Positions 41,244 through 48,853 of a DNA stretch of 64,000 nt are shown here, piece after piece (positions within the stretch are counted from its first letter, which is position 1; the number at the start of each line of letters is the position of its first letter). A model generated the notes under the pieces. It was given only the letters and a program-made list of their open reading frames with translations. It was not told the origin of the DNA and did not search any database. The position numbers and the translations under genes are program-made. Source of the DNA: Lachnospiraceae bacterium A4 (lineage in GTDB: Bacteria; Bacillota; Clostridia; Lachnospirales; Lachnospiraceae). Where the stretch lies: positions 1-64,000 of the forward strand of contig KE159549.1 of the NCBI GenBank assembly GCA_000403215.2, in the 5' to 3' direction.

Positions 41244-42863
41244 ATGGGACGATACTTAAATCCAAACAATAACAAGTTTCGGAATTTTCTAAAGGAGAAA
41301 TACGTTGTTGATAAATCGCGGCTTTTGAACAACATTTTAGAGAAGATTGAACAAAATAAAAAATTTCTCTGTTGCAGCCGTCCGCGCCGTTTTGGAAAGT
41401 CCGTCACGGCGCAGATGCTCGTGGCGTATTTCAGCAGGGGAGCGGATTCAAGCGCGCTTTTTGCGCAGTTAAAGTGTGTGAAGGATGAGACGTTTTTAAA
41501 TAATCTGAATCAATGCGACACGATTTTTATGGATATTCAAGCGCAGTTTGTCAAGGCGAAAGATCAGGATGCAAATCCCATGAAAATGCTTCAGGAAAAT
41601 GTGGTCAGAGAGCTGGAGAAGGCGTATTCGGGGTTGATTCAGGGGGATGAGAATTTGTCTGAGGCGCTGGCTGTGATCAACGCGGAGACGGGAAACGAGT
41701 TTGTGATTATTTTTGACGAGTGGGATTATCCGATTCGAGAGCTTGCTGAGCAAAGCAGGGAACGTCAGGATTATATTGAATTTCTGCGCATGATGTTTAA
41801 GAATGCCGACGCGCAGGATTATGTGCGTCTGGCATATTTGACGGGAATTTTGCCGATGGTTCGCGCGAAAGGGCAGTCTGCGGTGAACAATTTTGATGAA
41901 TACACTATGATTGATGCAAGGGATTTGGGCGGTGATATTGGATTTGTCGAGGAGGAGGTACAAGCGCTCTGCGAGAAAAGCGGTGTGTCCGCGGCCGAGA
42001 TGAAATACTGGTATGACGGCTATGATCTGGGCGGCGTGGAGGTGTATAATCCGCTTTCTGTGGTGCGGGCAGTGGAGAGCGGAAAATTTCGTCAGTATTG
42101 GACGGAAACAGGTACTTATGAGGATATACGAAGCCTGATTGAGTATGACTTTGACGGTCTGAGGGAAGCGGTGATTCAGATGCTCTCAGGGAACCGGATT
42201 TTTGTCAATGTGTATGGCTGCAAGAACGATATGTATACTTTTCGCGACAAAGACCAAGTTATCACAACACTGATTCATCTGGGTTATTTTGCATATGATG
42301 CCGACACACGGGAGGCTTATGTGCCGAACAAGGAGATTCGCGAAATATTTTACCGCTACATGGAAAATAACCAGAACGATTCGCTGTCAGCATTTTTGAA
42401 CTACTCCAAGGAAGCGCTGGCGGCAGTGCTGGACGCGAAACAAGAGCGCGTTGCCAAGCTGGTGCAGAAGGTGCACGATGATTTTATCTCCAGTATCGAA
42501 TACAATGATGAAAATTCACTGAGCTGTACCGTCATGATTGTGCTGCTGGCATCGTTTCTGTATTATCAGAAACCGATTCGCGAATATCCGTGCGGCAAAG
42601 GATTTGCCGATCTGGTCTATCTGCCGCTGCCGCAATGTCCGCAGAGACCCGTGATCATCATGGAGTTAAAATGGAACCACAGTGCCGCCACGGCGATCAC
42701 GCAGATCAAAGAAAAGTGCTATCCTGATTCGCTGAAAGCGTATTACGGCGAAATATTGTTGGTGGGAATCAGTTATGAGAAAAAGACAAAAGAACATACT
42801 TGCGTGATTGAGCGGGTAGAGAGATCATGCAGACAGGGTGTTGACGAAAGGGAAAGGATGTAG
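41244..42863 (+). CDS. AAA-ATPase-like protein with C-terminal PD-(D/E)XK nuclease domain
   Basis: A 539-residue protein. The N-terminus MGRYLNPNNNKFRNFLKEKY followed by CCSRPRRFGKSVTAQML (a P-loop variant, about residues 44-60) and EFVIIFDEWDYPIREL (Walker B) marks the AAA-ATPase-like family widely amplified in gut Firmicutes and Bacteroidetes. The C-terminal GKGFADLVYLPLPQCPQRP and IIMELKWNHS give the D...ExK pattern of the PD-(D/E)XK nuclease-like (PDDEXK_9) domain. Biological function is not established. I chose ATG 41244 because AGGAG lies before it. It is followed by a DUF4261 gene after 3 bp. Confidence 0.88.
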   Translation: MGRYLNPNNNKFRNFLKEKYVVDKSRLLNNILEKIEQNKKFLCCSRPRRFGKSVTAQMLVAYFSRGADSSALFAQLKCVKDETFLNNLNQCDTIFMDIQAQFVKAKDQDANPMKMLQENVVRELEKAYSGLIQGDENLSEALAVINAETGNEFVIIFDEWDYPIRELAEQSRERQDYIEFLRMMFKNADAQDYVRLAYLTGILPMVRAKGQSAVNNFDEYTMIDARDLGGDIGFVEEEVQALCEKSGVSAAEMKYWYDGYDLGGVEVYNPLSVVRAVESGKFRQYWTETGTYEDIRSLIEYDFDGLREAVIQMLSGNRIFVNVYGCKNDMYTFRDKDQVITTLIHLGYFAYDADTREAYVPNKEIREIFYRYMENNQNDSLSAFLNYSKEALAAVLDAKQERVAKLVQKVHDDFISSIEYNDENSLSCTVMIVLLASFLYYQKPIREYPCGKGFADLVYLPLPQCPQRPVIIMELKWNHSAATAITQIKEKCYPDSLKAYYGEILLVGISYEKKTKEHTCVIERVERSCRQGVDERERM

Positions 42864-42866
42864 GGA

Positions 42867-43994
42867 ATGTACGACAAAAGAGCAGTAGAAATCATGACAG
42901 GGTGGCTTGGCCACAAGAATGAGCTGGGCAAAAAGCCGGCAAAAATCAAGGCGGCGGGCAGCTTTTCATACGAGGGGAACACGTATGTGATCTTGAAATT
43001 TAAGCCGGATTTGTTTGGAAAGTGGGAAGTCGGCGTGGTCGGCTTTGACGAGGAGGGCAATGAGTGCGGCCATACTTTCAGCGAGTTTGAGGAGTATGAT
43101 GAGACGACGGCGAAAGACCAGTGTATCGCCATGATCGAGTACTTGAAGGAGTATTGGCGGGGGCGCTTTCTGTCAGAGCTGGAGAGGCGCGGCATGACGG
43201 AGGAGGAGTATAACAGCTTGTCCGAGGAGGAGCGCAAGAAAAAGTGGGACGAGGCGGACGAGCAGAATGCCGTGCGTGTTGGTTCTGTATTATTAAAAGA
43301 CGCCGAGATTGATTTTGATGCGCTGAGTGATGCGCTGATACAGGCGTTTGATGTGACGGACGAGAACTGTACGCGCGATGCGCAGACATTGGTATTTAGC
43401 TTGGAGAGCAATATGATTTCTGTCGCGCTGATGGATACGCCTGTCCCGGACGGCGAGGCGGAGTTTTATGCGGAGGGGAATTTTCTGTGGCGAGAGGCAG
43501 TGGAGACGACGAAGCAGCATCAGGCGCATTTGCTGGTGGCAGTGTTGAATCGTGAGGCAAACGCCATCGAGGCAGCCAGCTTTTTTACAGACACAGTGAA
43601 CTTGTGCAGTATGGAGACAAAGGCGCTTGGCATCTACACGACGGGAACCGTTTATGAGCCGTCCTTCTACAACGAGTGGGCTGGAAAACTGAGAAACGGT
43701 GAGATGCCGCTTCCGCTGTGGGTGTATGTGGGGCTGGTCCGCGACGAAAATGGACTCAGCGGATACACTTATGGGCTGACTTTGTTTGGCAGGCTGGAAC
43801 TGGAAATTATCGGCACCAGCCGTTCACACGAGGAACTCTATAATTTCCTCTACAATGTCTGCGAGGGAATCTTGTCGGAGGGCATGTATTTCCACGATGG
43901 CGAGACACTGAGTTTTACCTCTGACCAGCGCCTGACAATCACGAAGTCAAAGGCGGTCTATGTCGAGGGGGATAGCTTTAAGATTGCGTATTAA
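42867..43994 (+). CDS. DUF4261 domain protein
   Basis: A 375-residue soluble protein. The C-terminal half (about 135-375) contains VLLKDAEIDFDALSDAL, LESNMISVALMDTPVPDGEA and HQAHLLVAVLNREANAIEAA, the DUF4261 pattern; the closing part has ALGIYTTGTVYEPSFYNEW. The N-terminal 130 residues are a separate acidic domain with EEYNSLSEEERKKKWDEA. DUF4261 proteins are uncharacterised but are often found beside toxin/immunity-like genes. It starts 3 bp after the AAA/PD-(D/E)XK gene with its own ribosome site (AAAGGA). Cotranscription is likely. Confidence 0.8.
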   Translation: MYDKRAVEIMTGWLGHKNELGKKPAKIKAAGSFSYEGNTYVILKFKPDLFGKWEVGVVGFDEEGNECGHTFSEFEEYDETTAKDQCIAMIEYLKEYWRGRFLSELERRGMTEEEYNSLSEEERKKKWDEADEQNAVRVGSVLLKDAEIDFDALSDALIQAFDVTDENCTRDAQTLVFSLESNMISVALMDTPVPDGEAEFYAEGNFLWREAVETTKQHQAHLLVAVLNREANAIEAASFFTDTVNLCSMETKALGIYTTGTVYEPSFYNEWAGKLRNGEMPLPLWVYVGLVRDENGLSGYTYGLTLFGRLELEIIGTSRSHEELYNFLYNVCEGILSEGMYFHDGETLSFTSDQRLTITKSKAVYVEGDSFKIAY

Positions 43995-44058
43995 TGATAC
44001 AAATAGGGCTGTCAGAAAGTGATATTTATTTGGGCGGAGTATGTATTTAAAATTGATG

Positions 44059-44087
44059 TTGATATTTGGAAACGTTCGACGTATACT
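44059..44087 (+). promoter_or_regulatory. Promoter of the ExbB/ExbD-like operon
   Basis: TTGATA (44059-44064) and TATACT (44082-44087) are 17 nt apart, 45 bp before the first gene. No other promoter is evident between 44132 and 47532, so the six genes probably share it. Confidence 0.7.
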
Positions 44088-44131
44088 ATCACTAAGTTTT
44101 TCTTACAAAATGGAGGAGAGGGGGAAAACAT

Positions 44132-44317
44132 ATGGCAACGCAAAGTATTTTAAAAAATATTACAATAACAGAAAAGGCAGCAGCAGAACTATTTATAGAT
44201 GCTATGGAGAAGGCGGCTGAAGCGGCTGAAGCTTCACAGATACATTTGATCGAAGCTGAAGATTTAACAAAGGATGAATTAAAGAAATTTTCTTTGGATT
44301 GCTTTAAGGGATTATAA
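44132..44317 (+). CDS. Small helical protein, first gene of the ExbB/ExbD-like operon
   Basis: A 61-residue protein starting MATQSILKNITITEKAAAEL, rich in Ala/Glu and predicted helical (FIDAMEKAAEAAEASQ), ending KKFSLDCFKGL. Related short proteins with a TQSILKN or TKSILKN start occur in many Lachnospiraceae, as I recall, without known function. A strong ribosome site (GGAGGAGAGGGGG) supports it. It precedes the channel gene by 45 bp. It could be a regulator or a cytoplasmic adaptor; there is no direct evidence. Confidence 0.68.
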   Translation: MATQSILKNITITEKAAAELFIDAMEKAAEAAEASQIHLIEAEDLTKDELKKFSLDCFKGL

Positions 44318-44362
44318 ATTGTATTGAAACTTTGAAAGGTTGATTAGAGGGAGGATTTAGTA

Positions 44363-44887
44363 ATGGTATATTTTATCTCTGAATATATTAATCAGTTTAT
44401 TGTGCTTTTGGGAATATTTCTTGGGTTTTGGATGATGTATAATATTATCAGGTTGGAGAAACACAAAAGCAAGATTGAAACTGTTTTAAATCTAAAGAGT
44501 AGAAAAGTATACATTAATAAAAAAACGCAGAATATGGATGAAAGAGAAGAACATGAGAATATAACACCCGAAACACTAAGAACTTATGAACAAGACTTTA
44601 ATAAAACCTGTTCTGTATATAGAATGTATATTCAGCTGATACCCATATTTCCTTTGCTTGGAATATTAGGTACTGTTTCAGGGCTAATGAATCAACTTGG
44701 GGCAGAGAATATAGAGGGATTAAATGTTGCACTTACTTCGACATTGTGGGGATTAGTCGCGGCAATAATTTTTAAAATTTTTTCACTTTTTCCCGGTAGA
44801 ATAGTTGATCAGGTAGATATAATGCTTGATAATTATTACGATAAATTTGATGATTCAATCAAGCAGGGAAATATAGTGGAAAAGTAA
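44363..44887 (+). CDS. MotA/TolQ/ExbB-type proton channel protein
   Basis: A 174-residue membrane protein with helices at about 10-28, 92-110 and 127-145. The second helix reads IPIFPLLGILGTVSGLM, the diagnostic ExbB/TolQ segment, and the third has ALTSTLWGLVAAI, the matching ExbB helix with the conserved Thr. A cytoplasmic charged loop (31-85) separates helices one and two as in the family. ExbB/TolQ/MotA proteins form pentameric proton channels around a dimeric ExbD/TolR/MotB. It stands directly before an ExbD-like gene. Such pairs are unusual in a Gram-positive envelope and this one belongs to no known motility or TonB set here. Confidence 0.88.
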   Translation: MVYFISEYINQFIVLLGIFLGFWMMYNIIRLEKHKSKIETVLNLKSRKVYINKKTQNMDEREEHENITPETLRTYEQDFNKTCSVYRMYIQLIPIFPLLGILGTVSGLMNQLGAENIEGLNVALTSTLWGLVAAIIFKIFSLFPGRIVDQVDIMLDNYYDKFDDSIKQGNIVEK

Positions 44888-44928
44888 TGTTTATTGAAAA
44901 TATATATTGTTAAGGAGATAAACAGCTT

Positions 44929-45441
44929 ATGAGAAGGCAGCGAAGACGACGCAATAAAAGAGATATTCTTATTGATTTAACCTCATTACTGGACGTTGTT
45001 TTTATCTTTCTAATGGTTGTACTTTACAATCAACAGAATGAGACTAGAGAAGCTCAGGCAAAAAATATCGAAGCGTCAGAGATAATGGAACAAGCGAAAG
45101 TTCAATTGGAATTATACACGGACCAAATGGATTCTGTTGATAATTTATGTCTTGTGTCAGTGTATGCCAGATATGAGCCAGACAATATAACCCAAAGGCA
45201 TCTCTCTATTCAGAAGAAGGGAGAGGAAATTGAGGAAATCGAGTTGATAGGAAATAATACAAAAGAAGCATTAGATACACTACAATCTAGTTTGAGGGCG
45301 TATATTGAGTTAAATAAGGAAAAACCAGTCATCCTTTCGCTAAATGAAAAAGATGAAAATATTTTATATAGAGATGAAAAAGAAATCTTAATAATATTTG
45401 ACAAACTGAAACACGAATTAAATAATGTATACATAAAATAA
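44929..45441 (+). CDS. ExbD/TolR-like protein
   Basis: A 170-residue protein: a very basic N-terminus (MRRQRRRRNKRD), one membrane helix IDLTSLLDVVFIFLMVVLY (about 15-33) with Asp16 and Asp22, and an external domain. Asp22 in LLDVV corresponds to the proton-path aspartate of ExbD/TolR. The external part has a coiled segment (40-70) and ends PVILSLNEKDENILYRDEKE, typical of the TolR periplasmic fold. It would pair with the preceding channel protein to convert proton flow into movement of the external domain. Confidence 0.87.
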   Translation: MRRQRRRRNKRDILIDLTSLLDVVFIFLMVVLYNQQNETREAQAKNIEASEIMEQAKVQLELYTDQMDSVDNLCLVSVYARYEPDNITQRHLSIQKKGEEIEEIELIGNNTKEALDTLQSSLRAYIELNKEKPVILSLNEKDENILYRDEKEILIIFDKLKHELNNVYIK

Positions 45442-45457
45442 AATTAGAGGTATAAAG

Positions 45458-46021
45458 ATGTTGCCAAATATATTCATAATTCTTGGAATTATTATAATTA
45501 TATGCTGTGTTATAAGTTATATCAAGTCACCACAAATAATTATTGTACATAATTCAGATGATGCGAAAAATGCTTCTAATAATGAAAAAGATACAGGAAA
45601 AGTGAAGCGTTTTGGTATGATAATTTGTTTTATAATTGCGATTATCTTTCTGATAATTGGATTTGTAATCCAATATGCATCAAGGGGGAATGACACATTT
45701 TTATCTGAAGATATTGAGGGAATAAATACTGGTAATGATGATATGCAATACCAACAGAAACAGGGAGTTCACATAACAGGAAATATTATGAATTTATCAG
45801 ATTATGAATATTCGTATTCTGTTGTGGTAAGTGAAAAAATGATTTCATTAAATAATCAGCAGATAGGTGGTATTGACCAGTTTGAGGAATATCTTAAAGA
45901 ACTTGACAGGCAGCAAAAAGTTCTTCTTGTGGACGATTTTGCGGTTTCTGCCACATTTCATAAAGTACAGGAACTACTAGATGCCTATGGAATGAAATAC
46001 GAGAAGGAAAGTGATGAATAA
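45458..46021 (+). CDS. Two-helix membrane protein with TolR-like external domain (first extra copy)
   Basis: A 187-residue protein with membrane helices at about 5-22 and 53-71 and an external C-terminal domain. That domain (SVVVSEKMISLNNQQIGGID ... KVLLVDDFAVSATFHKVQEL) has the strand-helix pattern of ExbD/TolR external domains: a hairpin naming a residue pair (NN), a helix, then VDD followed by a helix. It aligns by eye with the C-terminus of the next protein, which shares LxDDFAxS and the following helix. There is no LLD proton-path helix, so it would be an accessory partner rather than the channel plug. Confidence 0.65.
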   Translation: MLPNIFIILGIIIIICCVISYIKSPQIIIVHNSDDAKNASNNEKDTGKVKRFGMIICFIIAIIFLIIGFVIQYASRGNDTFLSEDIEGINTGNDDMQYQQKQGVHITGNIMNLSDYEYSYSVVVSEKMISLNNQQIGGIDQFEEYLKELDRQQKVLLVDDFAVSATFHKVQELLDAYGMKYEKESDE

Positions 46022-46515
46022 TGTACAAAGTTAGAAAAATGATGGTCATATTATTATCAGTAGTATGTGTATTGATACTGGTGGGATGGGGAGAAAAGTC
46101 AGTTGAATTATTAAATGATAAACCACTCATTGACTTGAAGACAGCAATAAAAGAAGTACCTTTAGGAAAACAAGGAAATACACTTATTATAGAAAATCAT
46201 GAGAAATCAAGTGATGAAATTGTTACAATCGACCAGAATGAAAACATCCCGAGCAAAGAAATAGGGGGATCACAAAATAAAGTTGAATATAAAATAATAA
46301 TCAAAGATACAACTGTTACATATAATGGAACAATACATACGGATATGCAAAGTTTAAAAAATAAGATAGCTAGTGATTGTGATGATATGGAGATAAAGAT
46401 ACGTTTGATAGATGATTTTGCTGAAAGCCATGTTTATAAGGAGACACTTGCCATTTTAGAGCAGTTGCACAAAGAAAATAATCTTGAATATCAAGAAGAT
46501 ACTAGGTATGATTGA
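46021..46515 (+). CDS. Single-helix protein with TolR-like external domain (second extra copy)
   Basis: A 164-residue protein with an N-terminal membrane helix (MVILLSVVCVLILVGW) and a long charged linker. The C-terminal domain reads YKIIIKDTTVTYNGTIHTDM ... IKIRLIDDFAESHVYKETLA and matches the preceding protein in order and in the DDFAxS element. The start codon shares its first base with the preceding stop (TAATG), so translation is coupled. Like its neighbour it lacks a proton-path aspartate in the helix. The pair may form a stack or anchor with the ExbD-like protein. Confidence 0.65.
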   Translation: MYKVRKMMVILLSVVCVLILVGWGEKSVELLNDKPLIDLKTAIKEVPLGKQGNTLIIENHEKSSDEIVTIDQNENIPSKEIGGSQNKVEYKIIIKDTTVTYNGTIHTDMQSLKNKIASDCDDMEIKIRLIDDFAESHVYKETLAILEQLHKENNLEYQEDTRYD

Positions 46516-46539
46516 CATTTACGGACAGGAGACAAAAGA

Positions 46540-47532
46540 ATGCATATTAATAAACAACCTTTTTTTCTCTTTTTTCTATTATTGCTAGCCATATTACTTT
46601 GTGGTTTTGGATTTTCTAAATCAGAAATGATTATGGATACAGAGCAAAATGTTGTATATCAAAATTTCTCTATTGATAAAGTACTTACGGATTTTGAAGC
46701 GGATAAGGCTTCAGCTAAGGCTCAATATAACAATTGCAGAATAGTTATATGTGGAAAAGTATCGGAAATAACAAAAAATTCCAAAGCTGTGCTAGTATCT
46801 GCCGTAAACGGAAATCAAGAAGGAACAATAAAGTGTTCTTTTTCTGATAAAGATCTGACCGCTTATGCTAAAACGCTTTCGCAAGGGGATTTTGTTAAGG
46901 TTTATGGCAAATTTTCCGTAAGTATAATAGGGGGTAATTTAAATATAGACGTTTCTAAAATTGAAAAAACCGTAGTAAATACAACTATAGATACTTGCTA
47001 TTCGTTATTGAATGGAAAGACGATTGATAGGGAAAGTTTGTCGGTTCGTACTCTTGCAGATAAAAAGATTACATACTATCTTCCAAACGACTGGTCAGCG
47101 GTTGAATATAATATTATAGAAAATGATTTGGGTGTCATTGAGGGATATCAATATAGATTAAATGAAATTTCGCAATCTGCCGCAGTTCAGCCTGAAAGTT
47201 TTTTTGTTTGTTATTTTGACAATCAATTATTAAAATTTTCGGGTGATAAAAGCAAGACTGATTTAATTGAAAGGTCTATAATTGCCAATATATTAAATAA
47301 AAAAGCGGAGAGCTTAGCGAAGTTTCCCATTAAGAAAATAGATACCTATTATGGTGCAAAGTATCAGTATTATCAAGATGCTTATAGGGACAATCTAGGT
47401 CAGGGATATCATGTTGAATTTGCATTCCAGAAAGTTGGTATGGACGGTATTCTTGTTTATTTATACGTCTATCATGATGCGAACCATATTGATGATATTA
47501 TGTTTTTGATGCGATTATTGGAAGTACAATAG
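46540..47532 (+). CDS. Envelope protein with OB-fold (tRNA_anti-like) domain
   Basis: A 330-residue protein. An N-terminal hydrophobic segment (FFLFFLLLLAILLCGFGFS) could be a lipoprotein signal with Cys near position 21, though the lipobox is imperfect. Residues about 60-140 match the tRNA_anti-like OB fold: CRIVICGKVSEITKN, GTIKCSFSDKD, LSQGDFVKVYGKF. The remaining 180 residues (LPNDWSAVEYNII ... EFAFQKVGMDGILVYLYVYH) form an unrecognised domain. It ends the operon before a strong terminator. It may be the external effector or ligand-binding part of the ExbB/ExbD-like machine. Confidence 0.68.
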   Translation: MHINKQPFFLFFLLLLAILLCGFGFSKSEMIMDTEQNVVYQNFSIDKVLTDFEADKASAKAQYNNCRIVICGKVSEITKNSKAVLVSAVNGNQEGTIKCSFSDKDLTAYAKTLSQGDFVKVYGKFSVSIIGGNLNIDVSKIEKTVVNTTIDTCYSLLNGKTIDRESLSVRTLADKKITYYLPNDWSAVEYNIIENDLGVIEGYQYRLNEISQSAAVQPESFFVCYFDNQLLKFSGDKSKTDLIERSIIANILNKKAESLAKFPIKKIDTYYGAKYQYYQDAYRDNLGQGYHVEFAFQKVGMDGILVYLYVYHDANHIDDIMFLMRLLEVQ

Positions 47533-47570
47533 AGATACCATAATTATATGAAATAAATTTGCAACTTACC

Positions 47571-47607
47571 TGCCTATTTTGGTAACTTACCAGATAGGCA
47601 CTTTTTT
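47571..47607 (+). terminator. Terminator of the ExbB/ExbD-like operon
   Basis: TGCCTAT (47571-47577) pairs with ATAGGCA (47594-47600); inside, TGGT pairs with ACCA; followed by CTTTTTT. Confidence 0.88.
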
Positions 47608-47677
47608 ATTGCGCAAAAACATGCTAGAGTGTGCTTAAAATATATTATAAAAAATAAAAAGATCGGAGGGTTTTCAC

Positions 47678-48733
47678 ATGAGAAAAAGGTGGAACAAACT
47701 ATGGAAGGGATTCGTGCTGTTCACAGTGGTCTTGGTGGTTTTGGCAGGCGGCGAGGGGGTGCTTTTTTGGGAAGAGCTCAAAATCGCATCGTCCATTCGC
47801 AGGCTCTCAGGGGCGGACAGGGTTTATTATATGGAAGCGGATACGGATTACCATTTTGAGGAGTTTCTCGAAGCTGGGGGCGCGGCTTCGGACAAGGAAG
47901 TCAGCGCGTTTTTGACAAAATGCATTTCGAAGGGATTTTATCAGATGGAGGTCACAAACGAAGGGCCGGCGTGCAGTGTGATTTCTGCGCTCGACGGTGC
48001 GGGCAGCCATGTGTGGGGGCGGAATTTTGACTGGGACGGCTCGGTGCCAATCATCGTAAAGTGCACACCCAAAGACGGATATGCTTCGGTTTCTACCTGT
48101 GATTTCAAGAATATCACCGACAGCGCGGAGATTGTGCCGGAGCAGTTTGCGTACAAAATGCTGGCAATCGCAGCGCTGTATGTTCCGATGGACGGGATGA
48201 ACGAGGCTGGACTGTGCGTGGCGGACTTGGAGGTGAACGAGGGCGGAATGATTGCGGTGGACACAGACAAGCCGGATTTGACGGTCACAACGGCAATCCG
48301 TCTGCTGCTCAACCGCGCTGCGACGGTGGAGGAGGCTGTGGCGCTTTTGGGACAGTATGATCTCCATGCTTCCGGCGGAATCAGCCATCACCTCGCCATT
48401 TCCGATGCGTCTGGCGCATCGGTCAGCGTGGAGTTTGTGGACGGTGAGATGGTGGTGGTGGATACGAACTGTGTCACCAATTTTAATCTTGCCAACGGCG
48501 ACCCGGCGGCTGGCGGGGAGAGCGCGCAGCAGCGGTATTTCAAACTCTGTGAGATCTATGAGGGCGCTTGCGGCACGCTCACTGCTGAGGCGGTGAAGCA
48601 GGCGCTGTCGCAGGTGGCAAAGACGGAGGGAGAATGGTGGACACAGTGGTCGATCGTGTACCAGCAGGACACACAGACGGCATCTTATTATTTTTATGGA
48701 AAGTATGAGGACGAGATACAGATCACGATGTAG
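47678..48733 (+). CDS. Membrane-anchored Ntn hydrolase (C45/C59-like linear amide hydrolase)
   Basis: A 351-residue protein with an N-terminal membrane anchor or signal (FVLFTVVLVVLAGG). Cys99 in GPACSVISALDGAGSHVWGR followed by NFDWD is the nucleophile context of acyl-CoA:6-aminopenicillanate acyltransferase-like and choloylglycine-hydrolase-like Ntn enzymes, in which cleavage before Cys creates the active N-terminus. Later GLCVADLEVNEGG and SIVYQQDTQTASYYF fit the fold. The substrate could be bile-salt amides, N-acyl amino acids or beta-lactam side chains; it cannot be decided. The pro-segment of 98 residues is unusually long. A clear terminator precedes it. Confidence 0.8.
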   Translation: MRKRWNKLWKGFVLFTVVLVVLAGGEGVLFWEELKIASSIRRLSGADRVYYMEADTDYHFEEFLEAGGAASDKEVSAFLTKCISKGFYQMEVTNEGPACSVISALDGAGSHVWGRNFDWDGSVPIIVKCTPKDGYASVSTCDFKNITDSAEIVPEQFAYKMLAIAALYVPMDGMNEAGLCVADLEVNEGGMIAVDTDKPDLTVTTAIRLLLNRAATVEEAVALLGQYDLHASGGISHHLAISDASGASVSVEFVDGEMVVVDTNCVTNFNLANGDPAAGGESAQQRYFKLCEIYEGACGTLTAEAVKQALSQVAKTEGEWWTQWSIVYQQDTQTASYYFYGKYEDEIQITM

Positions 48734-48853
48734 CGGATAGAATTGTGTAATATTCACAAAACTTACTCATTTTTGGTAATTTTTTTGGTAGAATTAAGTC
48801 TGATAAAATAAGAGTAAATCTATCAACGGTGAATTGACGAAAGGAGTAAGGAA

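Noticed and set aside
44363-45441. Zorya-type anti-phage system
   Set aside because: The channel pair is ExbB/ExbD-sized, there is no ZorC/ZorD helicase or nuclease in the operon, and the PD-(D/E)XK gene at 41244 belongs to another transcript and family.
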